Below, in pieces: positions 38,896 to 51,733 of a DNA stretch of 64,000 nt. Numbering within the stretch: the first letter of the stretch is position 1; the number at the start of each line of letters is the position of its first letter. Origin of the DNA: Allolobophora icterica (Eukaryota > Annelida > Clitellata > Crassiclitellata > Lumbricidae); contig OY744604.1 of NCBI GenBank assembly GCA_963556255.1, positions 96,755,261-96,819,260 on the forward strand, given 5' to 3'. A program made the position numbers and the translations under genes. Under the pieces are notes generated by a model. It was given only the letters and a program-made list of their open reading frames with translations. It was not told where the DNA came from and searched no databases.

Positions 38896-39540
38896 GCCTA
38901 ATCGTTTCCAAGAGTTCTGTACAAAACTATTATTGCCATCTAGCGAGTGAAATTCTTACGCAAATTATTATTATTTCGTTTATTATGAATCAAAGTTGAC
39001 AAACCGCAACTACTTTCAGAAGGAGTAGGCCCCTATACTACAAAAATGCATTTTTATTTAGTCTAGGTTAGAAAATGTAATCGGACGGTAGACAACTATT
39101 TTAGTTTCTAGAACATGTCGGAACAGAACTCTTCGTATGAAGTACTTAGTGATCGTCCATGCTTTGAAGATGTTCACACCAGTGTTTGCAGATCACTGTA
39201 TACTATTTAACATTACCACTGCTTGATTTATTTGATATATTTGATAGTTCATTTTTGGTGCAGGTTACACCTGCTGTAAAAAAAAAAATAATCGTCAAAA
39301 AATGGCTTAAATACCGTAGGAAAATTCTTTAATGAAACAAAATACATCCAAATTCCATTGGAGATTCATTCGTTCGCGTGGACGAATTTAGCCACCTTTT
39401 GTTACCGTTGACTTGTTTGACATTGTTTAAGCACCTGCTAACCGCACTGCGCTGTACAGTGAACATACATATAGTAGAACCGGCAGCCACGCAGGGCGCC
39501 TTACATACATGCATACAGTAGAAGCACATGATAACAGTTT
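38896..39540. other. Unassigned DNA
   Basis: AT-rich; no gene or repeat recognised. Confidence 0.45.
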
Positions 39541-39543
39541 TAC

Positions 39544-39825
39544 AGAAGTCGAATATAATTGTTTTATACGGCAGCCAACAGGGCACCATCACGGCCTGCT
39601 ATTAATTTAACCACCGCCGCCACCTAGCGAGTGAAGTCGAATATAACTATTTTGTACGGCAGCGAATAGGGCACCATCACGGTCTACTATTCACTTAACC
39701 ACCGCCGCCACTTAGCGAGTGAAAGGCTGAATAAACCTTACGGGTCTACGGGATTCAATCTTGGTACCTACTGCTCTTCAACGCCAGTGTGCTATCCATT
39801 ACTCTACGCCCCCGCCCCCCTCCCC
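39544..39825 (-). mobile_element. tRNA-derived repeat with duplicated body
   Basis: Read on the minus strand, 39810 to 39745 looks like a tRNA relic: GTAGAGTAATGGATAGC (A-box-like) and AAGATTGAATCCCG (B-box-like). Downstream, two copies of an approximately 90-bp body (39637-39722, 39544-39636; CACTCGCTA(A/G)GTGGCGGCGGTGG...) follow, and a third degenerate one lies at about 39440-39540. I infer a SINE; the tRNA itself is not intact. Confidence 0.5.
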
Positions 39826-39839
39826 CGTTAGGCTAGGCT

Positions 39840-41008
39840 AGTTCTTGCGGTCTTTTGCCTGGAGGACAAACAAATGTTGTCTTGAGCAAAGAACGTAGTG
39901 AGTCTTTCGCAACTGAGGACAGAGCCTACGAAGAACATCCGTTGGTCATACATGGCTGCTTTAAATATGTTTATCGTCTGCTTCATATATAACTTATTGA
40001 ACTCCTGCGCCATAAGCCGCCATTCCACGACCACAATCATCAACGATTTCCACCGTTGCGCTATGCTATCTCCTCGGCTTGACCTCCCTGGATTCTGACC
40101 TGGCACCGAAACGGACCAAGCAACCTGGCTATTGAGGACTTGATTTTATATAGCGCCGGTGTGCTTTGTCTGACATTGAGAAATGTTGTAGATTTACGTT
40201 ACATAACATTATAGACCACGTATAGTAGGCCTAGGCCTATATATGAACCATATCCTAAAATCGCATCCACAAAGCGAGAGAAGAAATCGGAGAGGAATTA
40301 GCCCAGATCTCCAATGCTTCAATGCAGCCTAGAATGGACAGATGTGTTTGAGTGTTTCGAAAATGCAATAGAAGCGAACCGTGTAACTATAGACCAGTCA
40401 GTTTCATTATAGTGAAATTGATTAAAGATCTGTCAATTTAGTTTAAGTTATTCAGAATAAGCCGTGCATGACCTGCTAATTGAAGGTTAGGCAATCACCA
40501 ATAATTCGTACGAAAATATTAGTAAAACATTAGGCCGAATAAAAGTGAATTTCTGCTTGTGCACTCCTCAGCAGCTAAAAAAAAGTTAGAATGGTTAAAA
40601 CCTTTTTATAAGAGAACTCACTTGTTGAATTGGCTGATTCTACTCAAAACCTGAGTGTCGTCTTAAACTACACTATGTCTCTTACTATGTTAATGGCGTT
40701 CTGTAAATCATCATGCATAAATATTCGTGATTTGCTCAGAATTGGGCCTCACATGCCGACGCGTTCTAGGATAACTCTGATGACTGCATTGGTCGCTTGG
40801 ATTACTGTAACTCGCTTCATACTTATACCTCTAAGTCCAAACTGCACAAGTTCCTGAGGGTTCAAAACTCCTTGATGGAGTCGTAATAAATACATCAAGA
40901 TAAGAACATATAGGGCTTGTACTTAAATCATTACACTGGCTGCTAGTTCCTGTTCAGCAGCGATTCTCTTTCAATAGGGCTAATGGATTTTAAAACACCG
41001 AACTACGG
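39840..41008 (+). pseudogene. Unit 4: decayed LINE, left part
   Basis: Collinear with the LINE remnants in units 1-3 (the GACCTGGCACCGAAACGGAC block at about 40096, then thumb region readings at 40630-40857). It is cut at 41008 by a DNA transposon and resumes at 43497. Confidence 0.7.
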
Positions 41009-43496
41009 GGTTAGGCCTACCATGGGCGCCCGCAGAAATTTTTGCAAGGGGGGGCACAACCATGTAGTAAACAAAATTTTTTAAGGAAGCAGAAAGACTG
41101 TTGGCATGCCCATATTTCCATGTGGGACCCATGAGGGCCCATATCGGAATATGGACAAATGTTAATGGGCATGCTTGTAAGAAGTCGTAATCATAAACTT
41201 CAAATTTCTAGAGAGCTTTTATATAGCTAAACGGAAGGAACCAGCTTATTCACGACTGCTGAAATAACGGATTTAAAGATATATTTGTGTAAAAGTTTAA
41301 ACCAACAGTGCAACATAATAATAGTAGACAATAATTCACAAAAATTTATACTGTTTTGATCATCATCATCATCAGTTCCTGACACCAGCCATTTGGCGGC
41401 GATGGGTACGAATAAATGATCTCCATTGTCCTCGGTCATTTGTCAAGTCTAATGCCCCCTCAATGTTAGTCCAAGTGATGTTATGTCCTCAGTTATATTA
41501 TCTATCCATTATGTATATGTTTTAAAATAAAAACGTATAAGTAATGAACTGTTATGGAGAAACTGAATGCTGACTCTGCACAATAACACATGTACATACA
41601 AGGAAAATGAAGCCATCGACTATCGGACTATCACTGCCGAATATGTCCACCATATTCTTCAAAAAATAATTCTTTTCTGCACTTGTTTATTTTACTCTTT
41701 ATATTCCATATGGTCCCCTCTTTTCCTTTCTATACCATATTTCACAAGCGGTTGAAGACCAATCTATTGAATTGTGGTCTTGTTTTGTCGGTTCGGGAGC
41801 ACCTGTGATGAGTTTTCTTGAATTTATAGGTGAGCACTTACAATTACAATTAGGCCTACTTATATACTCATCATCACTTACTATTACAATTACGTATACT
41901 CGTCACACACAACATGGGTCCTACATAGTCCATAATTGGCTCTATATATATAGTTGCAACCAGGAATAGGTTAGAACTGTAAACGTGAGCGTAGGCTCGT
42001 ATCAAAAATCGATTCATTTAGATACGTCCCTTCCTTATTCAACATTGGCACAGAAAGTAGATTTATTCATTTCCAGTTAGGATAATATATGTTTTGATCT
42101 CGGCCATTGCAATTAATTTCTTGACATTCTGCCGATATTATTTAAGCAATTCATGTCTGAAAATTCGAATTCTTTCTTTGAATTTCTGATACAAAGACTA
42201 AATCAAAACAAAATTTTCTCGAGTTTTTAAAAACTATATTTCAGAAGTGAATATAGGATATGCATTATTCAAAATTGTAACTCACCACTACAAACGTTGC
42301 TGTTGCCGGTAGGCTAAATGTACTAGTAAATCACAGAGCATGCAGTGTGTCCATAAATGTTGTCTATGAACTCTCCAGCTTAAACATGCATAGGCCCTAC
42401 CTTTGTACACTCCCCATAACCCATGGACCCTGATATTTCGGTCTTCACCCCGTAACCCCTTTAGGACCAGATGTGGAATTAACTTTCCCCGTAGCTCCGC
42501 AGCAGCTGTCGCCCTACTGGTCGACTCTGCCCAGCTGTAACTGTAGGGAACAGCTATGCTGGTGATTCATATACCAGGGTTTATACCTCGGGTTCTCAGG
42601 TCAGCAGTGTCAACCGGCCGTCACTACACGCTATAATTAATCAATGTCATGTTGTTTAACTTATGATCCGATGTCCTTACTTCACTGTACCTTTGTATAA
42701 GTCACCAGGCAAGCAAACGAAATGTCAGAATAACTAAATTTAATTATTTAAAATTAATAATATTTTTAATTTTACATATTTTGATTCAAAATCCAGGGGG
42801 GGCAAGTGCCCCCCTTGCCCCAACGTGCGGGCGCCCATGCGGCCTACTATCGAAAGAGCGACATAACGAAAGCGCGACACAAATCAGAGAGCAGTGTTGT
42901 AAGTGCGAGAGAGAGCGACACAACAAAAGAGAGACAACTTGGTAAATGTCTGTTTGAGGGAAATATACAAGGGGTCGTGTATTCGTAGCCTGAAATTACA
43001 GACTATTCACATTACTCGTCAAGGAGTTGAGTGAATTTGTTCTATATGTTTGAAGAGTTTGTGGGTTGTGTTTATTTAGAGGTTCGTTATGAACAACTTC
43101 TAAGGATTGGTGCGAATTCCTGCCATGTAGTTATATTTTGATGTGTATCGGGGTTCGTACTCTGATGTTAGCTTCAAAGGGACGCGGATGTCGGGGTGAA
43201 CATGCGCTGTTGTGGGAGACATGGCATTCTCCCTCTCGAGGATACCTTCGAGGGATTGCTCACTATATTATGCACTTGACCTCATGTCATAGATTGGTAG
43301 AAGAATCAGACATTGAATGACACCTTAGTACATTTATTAGACTCGTATCCTACATGTAGTATTCAGACTCGAGGCCTACATCAGTACATAAACTCTTGTC
43401 GCTCTTTTGGATTTTGACTTCAGTTCTTAGGTTCTCGCTCCTTTGATACGGTATTTATGTCGCTCTTTCGTTATGTCGCTTTTATGAAAAGATCCA
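41009..43496. mobile_element. Outer DNA element carrying a nested hAT
   Basis: Flanked by AACTACGG (41001-41008 and 43497-43504). Its ends are inverted: a GAAAGAGCGACATAACG stretch near 42853 matches the reverse complement of 43465-43481. Comparison with 17270 shows the LINE was continuous before insertion. Removing the nested hAT leaves about 0.67 kb without an ORF. Confidence 0.65.
41021..42839. mobile_element. hAT-type element, GGGCGCCCGCA ends, nested
   Basis: 1,819 bp with inverted ends CATGGGCGCCCGCA and a G-rich run beside each end. Target repeats are AGGCCTAC (41013-41020) and CGGCCTAC (42840-42847), one mismatch, so it landed in a TAGGCCTA site. The element at 63000-63276 has nearly the same ends. 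No transposase was recognised. Confidence 0.75.
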
Positions 43497-43504
43497 AACT
43501 ACGG

Positions 43505-43870
43505 CCATCCATGACATCTAAAAGCAACTCTTATTTCCCAATCTCCCCACTATTCAGCACTGTCATCCGATTCTCTATTCTTGGTCATACCCAAAGCTAG
43601 AACTGTGCTCTCCCTGCGCTCCATCCGCTCATTCGTTTGTGTCATTTCGTACTCAGCTTAACACTTATCTGTTTCCGATTGCTTTATTCACCATAGGCTG
43701 TCTATTTGTCTCAACTTTCTGATCTTCTCTATGTTGACATGATTGCAGTTTGGCTTTGGTGCGTTATCGCCGGATGCCTTCTGCAGTATACTCCGGCGCT
43801 GTAGAAGTTACTATTTAATAACATCAGATTCTAACCCGGGTTACAGAGCGAACGATAAAACCCATCGGCT
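43505..43870 (+). pseudogene. Unit 4: decayed LINE, right part and 3' end
   Basis: Continues the LINE of unit 4. It matches 17275-17620, with 3' end GGCGCTGTAGAAGTTACT at about 43795. Confidence 0.7.
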
Positions 43871-44511
43871 ACCATGAAAAGTTGAGTTGATGAAATTGCG
43901 AAATAAATCAGGCATACAATTGAAGGTTAAATGGTAGGAAAACAACAGTGAATCATGAATAAGCTCAAGTGTACACAAAAGCGGTCAAAATTGCATATTC
44001 ATATATGAAGCGATAATAGTTGACAATAAAACATGTTCTAAATTAGATGGTGAAAGTGAGACACAAAGACATGTCTACATATCAAAGATCTGCATTGATC
44101 TCTAAACTCTTACTTATACATCCCATATCTATTTACAAAACGTCTATCTTAGAGAATGCAAATTCAAGGTTTTACTCTGGCTAAATATCAAGAACGTGCA
44201 CTTTTGTTGCAATAGAGGTTTTGCGTAAGAAAAAAAAACATTCCGTTCTAATCTTTGTGGAAGTCAAAGATATTCTGTGTGGAATTTGTTATGCCGATTT
44301 GTACCTTGAAACCTGACCTGAAAAGACGGTCCTGGAACCTGAAGTTGCCAAAGATACTGTAGTCAGTCACAGTCTTTTTCCCTATACCGAGCTTTCCTCT
44401 GTTGTAAAAATTTCAACGATTTGCGACAATTGAATACAATAGCGTGCCAATAACTAGGAAATTGTTTGCAGCCTCACATAAGACTGATGCTTAATTTACA
44501 AAGGCATATCG
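43871..44511 (-). other. 3' flank/UTR of Mab-21 copy 3
   Basis: Shared with the flanks of the other long copies, but the segment with the conserved AATAAA is deleted here (compare 17650-17765), so polyadenylation would differ. Confidence 0.5.
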
Positions 44512-47382
44512 TTATTGATGTGAAAAATGTCGAGGATTACTACCACTTTTACGAAAGTTTTGCAAAACAAACCGGCGAATTATGCGCTCAAACGGGTAAT
44601 TGTTCTTCAGAGCAGCAAACTGAGCCAATGCTTCTGTCCATGGATGTTCAGAATCGACTAAACATCTGAGTTTCAAATACCTTGCCAGAAAATGTTCTCC
44701 AAGAGAATAGTGACAATTAATGGGATAAACACACAAAAGACATGTCGACAGTGGATCCTTTTCACTGTAGACAAAACGAGAAAAGTAGTGCGCAAAAGTT
44801 GACCCGATAGTAGGTTCAAATTTCCGCAAATCGTCATTCAGAGGAGATAAATAACAAAAGAGTGTGTGCAAGCCAAGCAAACACTGTGCGTCTCTATCGA
44901 AAAAAGTTTCAAACGGAGGCAACAACAAAACAGTTGTAAATGCAATCTCCTTCAAATCGTTCTGCCGATCAGGCTGATAAAGAATTCCGTCACATAAATG
45001 TAAAACTTCATCGTATTGGCGACACTTGTAGAGGTATAAAGCACGATAGCAGTCAGCTGGGTTGCACTTGATGCCAATAACACTGTAGAATAATGTAATC
45101 TTTTCCAAGGCATATTCGAATAGAGCATCAGCTATTTTTTCTACAATTCGAGATTGATTCACACTATAATCAGTATATGATGTAAGTGAAACCGTTCTAC
45201 GATATACACATTCTCTGACAGCTTTGAAACAAGTGCTTGACTGCATCGAAATACAGAATTTTCGTCTTGTTGAAATCATCAAAAGTTGGTCTAAAGGAAA
45301 TGATGGAGTAGGCAAATTACGATTCACTTCTAATTGTTTGGACATTCTTTCGGTAGACATCACTGTCAAATAATAAGCAAACACCGATGGTGTAATACGT
45401 AGATCAAGATAAATCTGCCTCTTACTAAAGTGCATATTTTCACTAAACTTCTTATAAAGCAGACAAAATCCAACGATTCTAACAACATCGTCAATGAAGA
45501 ACAAACAACCTGCATTCAATGTTTCACAAAAGGAAACTAGCGGATGCTCTTGCAAGACTGATGAGCAGAGGTCTACTACTATTTGGTTGTGTGATGCTGG
45601 AAAAAGGAGAGCAGCCAGGTAGACCAGAGCTGCAGGAACATTTATGCTAGATTGAAAATCTTCACATACAAAAGCCAATATAAGAGTCTGTCTGAAAAAC
45701 TCTTCTGACATAAGATACACTAGTCGAAATTCTGAACGGGTTTGTGATCCACACAAATGCTCCAAAAAATTATGTGCACGCAAAAATTGAAACTGACTCC
45801 CTGTTGTGGTTGGCTCAGGATATCTATGATACTGACACCTTACGATATTAGGTTTAAGAGAAAGTCCTTGAGAAAATTCAAAAAAAAATTCGCTTTTCCA
45901 TGAAATGTTTCCAGAACCAAAATCATATGCAACTTTCAAACAATGCAATGCTGAATCAAAGTACTTGAAACACCAAACGTTCTCCGGTATTGGTAGTGTT
46001 ATCATTCCTGAAGGCGCAAACAATTGAAACTTTCGCGATACGCTGAAATGTCTCACACTGGGTCTCACACATAATTCTTGACATTTTATTTTATCACTTC
46101 TGTAGCCATTACAACATAGAAATCCATCCGAAAAGGTACCATCCAAGGATTTTGACTCTAACATTTTCCGACTTTTAAAGAGAGGTTGCATGTAATCTAC
46201 AAAATGTGGCAATAATTTCCATTTATTTCCAATTCTGAAATGTGTCCGAATGAATGGTTGTATGCAATTTTCCACGAACCAATTACAAAGAATTTTAGAA
46301 TCGCGGAATTCATTTAGTTTTCTTTCTGTCTTGTCAAGCATTGTTGAGTTTGACGGCTCATGAAATAAATTTGCATCGGGAATAAAATAGTTCGGATAGT
46401 ATCTCCTCTTTATCCAGCTTGACAGCTTTTGTAGTAACTCACAGCAGATCGTAATAGCAGAAGAGGAATTCCACCAGTCGGGTGGCATTTCTTCACAAGT
46501 CCATAACTTCAGGGTCTTTAAATGATACGGACAGAGAACTTCATCCTCCTTTGGACAATCTTTGTGTATTAATTCTCTCTTGGAGAAGAATCTGAGCAAG
46601 TGATATACAATCTGTTGAATTTGAGTCCAACTCTGAATTAATATTACTTCCGCCACTGAAAATGAAAATCTCCACTGTTCTTTATCATCTCTACAAGAAC
46701 GATGCTGTACGTATACAACATGACAGCCATTTTGTACAACTTCGGAGATTGTATCAGTCGTCGGCCATCCGTAATCTCTACGTCTTTTAGGCCAATCTTG
46801 GACTTCTTTAGGCCACTGAGGACACCACAAACTTTTGACCGTATCAAGCGATTCAACTTTTGGGTGCTGAATCGTAATTGCAGGACCTGTCACAATATTT
46901 GTTATTTCTTTTTTCGGAGGTATAAGTCTATTATTTATTTAAGCAACCATATCAAACACACGGTATCTATATGTGAAAGTTTGACGGCGGAATTCATATT
47001 TTTTGTATTTCCAATTATAATTTATTTTTCCAAAACCACGAAGTCGAACGAAACCTGGATACCTGAGGTATTGTTCAATCTTGTAGCATTCGATCGAATC
47101 CTGTAAGCGACTCACATCATGTGGCAATACTGGAGAGTCATCTATGAAGGCCAACTCATCATTTGTAAAGAATAATGCATCAACGTCTGTGATACATAAA
47201 TTTACCGGCCGTATATAGAACTCAACAGCGCTGCCACAAAGCATGAGGTAGCTGTTTGGGAAATGGACAAGATCAGAAACAACACCATATGACTTTGGAA
47301 GCAACTGGCATGTACCAACAATGAATTCAGAGGCAACTTCTTCCATCGATTTATCCGCAGATTCCGTCATTCTAAATGACAA
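44512..47382 (-). pseudogene. Mab-21/cGLR copy 3 with one in-frame stop
   Basis: Full-length homologue of the intact gene. The N-terminal frame starts at 47382 (MSFRMTE) or at the conserved ATG at 47370 and contains CGSAVEFYIRP and TDVDAL. A TAA at 46939-46941 ends it after 147 codons, in the variable loop between the DxD strand and the third-acid strand. The same frame then stays open for about 800 codons to 44512, with SLDTVKSLWCPQWP, QWRFSFSVAEVILIQSW, both TPR-like modules and the conserved C-terminus. There is no other disruption, so inactivation is recent, polymorphic or artefactual. Confidence 0.87.
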
Positions 47383-48413
47383 TTATAATAATTTCTCTCT
47401 GAGTCTTACCATCTACGTTATCAATTCCGTCACCAACATTATCATACATTATCAACATTATCAGTTTCAGCATTGCAATAGTCATCGTCACGATCATCAT
47501 AGCATCATAACATCTATAGGCCGTGTTACCTTTATTGATTAAAGCTTGCGAAATGCGCCACTGTTCTTTAGAATTTAGTTCGCATAGTGATTGTGGCTCG
47601 TTTCGGAAATTTTAATCTCGTGAAAGTTATAGATTCTGAATGTACATATGGCTATATAAATCACCTCGGGGATGCTCATGAGTCATGTTAGGCTATCATC
47701 GAACTGAGTAGGCCTATAAAGAGCGCAGTATGCAATTCTCTTTCCTATCAATCTTCTAAACTAGTCAACCTCTACGATTAAAGTCAACATAACGCGGGTA
47801 CTCTATGGCAACGTCAGGACTTGAGGAAAAATTTGCTAAAATCTACTTTCAACTAAGTACTTTGTGTCCACATTTCTTTCATGTCAACATTTTTATTGTT
47901 TACGGAAGATCCATTCAAAATTACGTCATATCATCATCTAAAAAACTATCTGCAGTTGTGTCATGGAATGCGACGATACGAGCCTCTAGTATTTTCAAAC
48001 ACATTAACAACTTTTCAAAAGTCACTCTGACATTGTAATTTATCATGGAGTTACTTGTTTTCAACACAGAGTAGATTTAGTTATCAAGTTAACTTATTTC
48101 AGACAGTGCTGTAGAGGAAATATAACCAGCTGTAAGGGATGGGTGCTCAATATCGGTTTCAGTGCGTGTTGTTTCTGTCTGTCGACGACAACACAGTCTG
48201 GATTTTCTATTGCAATGTATTAAGATTTTGACCAATATTAAACTTGACAAAACGAACATCGATTGACGATGCATTGTTGTTTATGGAAACGGAGATAATG
48301 GAGTCATTCGATTTTATTATTACTATTATTCATTATTATTCGATTAGGGCATTATAATATCATACTATATTACCAGTCCTATTAAAGTTTCTGAGTACAT
48401 TGTATGTCTGCAC
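47383..48413. other. 5' flank of copy 3 and unassigned DNA
   Basis: 47383-47630 aligns with the upstream flank of the intact gene and shows the empty site of the hAT at 30347-31864. The rest has no recognised gene. Confidence 0.5.
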
Positions 48414-48830
48414 TCAAGTTCTTATTAACATTTCTGTTTCTAATATCTGCAATTAATGTCTAATTAACGTTTCTGTTTACATTATCTGCAATCAAGATCT
48501 TTTTACCATTTCTGTTTATATTATCTACAATCATGATCCAATAAATATTTCTGTTTACATCGTCTACGACCAAGAGCTAATTAACATTTCTGTTTTCATT
48601 GTCTACAATCAAGATCTAATTAACAATATCTGTTTACATTATCTACAATCAAGATCTGATTAAAATTTCTGTTTACAGTATCTATGATCAAGAGCTAATT
48701 AACATTCATGTTTACATTATCTACAATCAAGATCTGATTAAAATTTCTGTTTGCATTATCTAAAATCAAGATCTAATTAACATTTATGTTTACATAATTT
48801 ACAATCAAGATCTTATTAACATTTCCCATG
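48414..48830. repeat. 39-bp minisatellite, about ten copies
   Basis: Degenerate tandem array with consensus AAGATCTAATTAACATTTCT followed by GTTTACATTATCTACAATC. Confidence 0.88.
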
Positions 48831-49094
48831 ACACTTAACAGAGCTGTGATCTATTGGGGGCCACCTTAGGCACTCTCTTCGGTAAGTGGGGATCTGTTGA
48901 TCTGTCGCTGGCATGCGACGGTCGCGGTAAGTCGTGCTTTCTTGTGATTGTATAGGGTCATATATGCCATAATGGCGAACAAAGACATCTTTCAACGAAC
49001 AAATTCAATTTCTCAGCCTGAGCTATATCTATATCAGTATAGAAATATCCAAATGTAGACTGCACAGTGTTCTGTAGCTATATAAGCTAAATTC

Positions 49095-49403
49095 CAGTCT
49101 TGTTGTCCTCGAGACCAAGGTCTTGTATGTACACAGAGAAAGGTCAATTAGAGTAGGTCTTGGCCTCGAGTGCACTCGAGTTCGCTTTCAAAAGTCAGGG
49201 TCTTGGTATTGGTCTTGAGACCAAAAGTCTTGGTCTTGAGGTTAAAAGTCTTGGTCTTCGTCTTGAGACCAATAGTCTTGGTCTTGACCTTGAGGTTCAA
49301 AATCTTGATCTTGGTCTTGAGGTTAAAAGTCCTGGTCTTGAGGTTCAAAGTCTTGGCCTTCAAAGTCTTGGTCTTGAGGTTTAAGGTCTTGACAACAAGA
49401 CTG
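49095..49403. mobile_element. hAT-type MITE filled with (GGTCTTG)n
   Basis: Inverted ends CAGTCTTGTTGTC lie between 8-bp repeats CTAAATTC (49087-49094 and 49404-49411). The interior is a GGTCTTGAGGTTAAAAGTCTT-type tandem array, the same motif as in 62078-62946. Confidence 0.87.
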
Positions 49404-49411
49404 CTAAATTC

Positions 49412-51610
49412 TGTAACCGATATGAATGGTTCGACCAAAATACAACTTACCCTAAGCGATGTTTATACATGAAGTGAAATTTCAATAAATGAATTAAGCA
49501 GTTCAACTCCCAGCATATACCAAGACTGAACTCGATGAAACTCACAAGACTGCAGTCTTCTCAATGCAACTTTTCTGTATACGAAGTACCACTTAAGCAC
49601 ATGACGGCTTCGGAAACAAACCAAAAAATTGAGATAGAAAGGAGAGAGTCAACAGATATGAAAATCATGATCACGAAAATCATGATCAGTTTTCATTTAG
49701 CTCAATGAACAAGGAAAGTGAGCTATTAATAAAGAGAAAGCTCTGCTAAGTATCACAATATATAATCTTCTAAAACAGAAAGGCTCAAGGCAAAAAAATC
49801 TACTTTTTAGGCCCACAATTGGATTTGCAATCGTTTGCTTCTACAATTAAAAGCACAGTATTTACAAAGAGAAAGGTCAATTAGAGTATAAATCATTCAG
49901 GCTGAACGATCGACCAGGAAGAAAAAAATGCAAGGAGATCGAATACACTTCACTATGTACAGAATACAACCTTGAAGATAGAAAATACTGCCCAAGGTAA
50001 TGACATGAGCAGTGTCATTAGATCTCATACTATGGATAGTGACCTGCAAGAAATGCAGAAGTGATATCGTGAAGCCCTCGACAAAGGAAATAGCGACGCC
50101 CAATAGCACTTGCCTGCGCGGATTAGAGTGCAAATTAATTTTTTTCATCAATAGCAATAGTTTTGCGGGATTGTCATAATTAGATAATAATCTGACCGCT
50201 ATTGTGATCAGCGCTGATTGTTATGTGGGAACTGATGTTTTCTTAGGCCTACGTTGTCCTTAGCTTTTTGTTCTTAAAGAACTTTGACACTAACTAGGCT
50301 AACGTAGCATAGAGCGCGATACGGCGATTTTAAGTGGCCTACCATAATTATTATGTGTGTATTTTTATTTATCAGATCACTTGTCTGATGCCTTTGAAGT
50401 AACTCACCTGAGCTCTCAGGCACGGCTACCTTTGAATCACCGAACAATAATTATGTCTTCAGACGAGCAGAAAATGTTTCCACATAGAGTGCGTCTCGAC
50501 GGTTCGGCTCTCCTAGTAACTAACTAGTCTAATTACTTAGCAAGTAAGTTACAATCCAATGTCTAAACGAATAACGCAGAACTAAGCTTTATTATTCAGG
50601 AAGTAAATAAGCGTATGCCTTTAAACTAAAGTATGCCTTTAGAATTTCTGAAGACTTTCAATTCTTCATCACCTTTTTCTTACATCTGATGCCTCTATCG
50701 TTCGTAATCGAAAACTCTTAATTTCTAAAGCGCCACTCTAAAGCTAAGCGCAAAGCACCAGCTTACTCATGAGCGTTGAATTCGTTGTATTAAATGGGCC
50801 CGATATATTTGGGAGAGGCCAAGAGCTCTGTTGCTGAAAATTGTTTTCCCTTCTACCATCCCTGCAGAACTGTTAGTTAAAGCGGTCTATAATTTTGGGG
50901 ACTCGCGGTGACCAGAGGTTAAGTTGAGGGGCATGGCTCTTATCTGCTCTAAGAGTAGTCCTTATAACTTTGAGCAGCAGCCGTACATTGGTGGGAAATA
51001 TTAGCGATATCGATGTTTAGTCTCCTCTTATAATGGCAAACATCAAGATGATGCCATAAAGTGTGACAGAAGCCTTCTTTTAGCAGTACTAGATTATCCC
51101 AAAATTATAGGCAGCTATTTTATTTACGTAGGAAATTGCGTTTTAATTAATATGTGGGAATTGTTTGTTGATATTGTTGTTATCGTATTCGCAAAACAAA
51201 CGACACAGGTTGTCAAAGGGAAATTGTGAGCTGTCGAGTTGATATTCGCGGACAGGATGGCATGAGACATTATTGACAATTTGCAAACATTTGGGAAAAG
51301 AGATCTAACAAGACAGTCCAACACAACTGCTATGGCTGATATGGGATAAGAGTTTTCTTTGTATTCTTTGGTGACTGATTTCTGTTGGTTATAAAGTATT
51401 GATGTTTAAAAAACCATATAAACGTATTGTTTCTGTGTCGTTTCCAGAAATAGACTGATTCTTGAAGCCAGTCAACTATGTCAACTGATTTCATTAACAA
51501 GGTGGGAGTTTGAATTATGGGCATCTAACATCCGGCCCCTTCCGAAGAAACTATGAAAGTGTCAGGAATCGAAACAACGCTGTTTCTATGTTAGGATCGT
51601 TAAAAACCAT
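49412..51610. other. Unassigned intergenic DNA
   Basis: No gene recognised. A reversed LINE 3' tail lies at about 50690-50790 (CTTAATTTCTAAAGCGCCACTC), related to 38810-38890. One TAGGCCTA is at about 50245. Confidence 0.45.
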
Positions 51611-51611
51611 T

Positions 51612-51733
<122 letters not shown>

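Noticed and set aside
41011..42847. A TA-flanked element with GGCC... ends that could be the source of the TAGGCCTA scars
   Set aside because: The ends are better explained as a hAT element (CATGGGCGCCCGCA) whose 8-bp target duplication happens to be AGGCCTAC; the related element at 63000 has the same ends but an unrelated target.
44512..46893. A separate gene starting at GTG in the middle of cGLR copy 3
   Set aside because: It is the same reading frame as 46939-47382 and matches the intact gene from its first residue, so the stop is a lesion and not a gene boundary.
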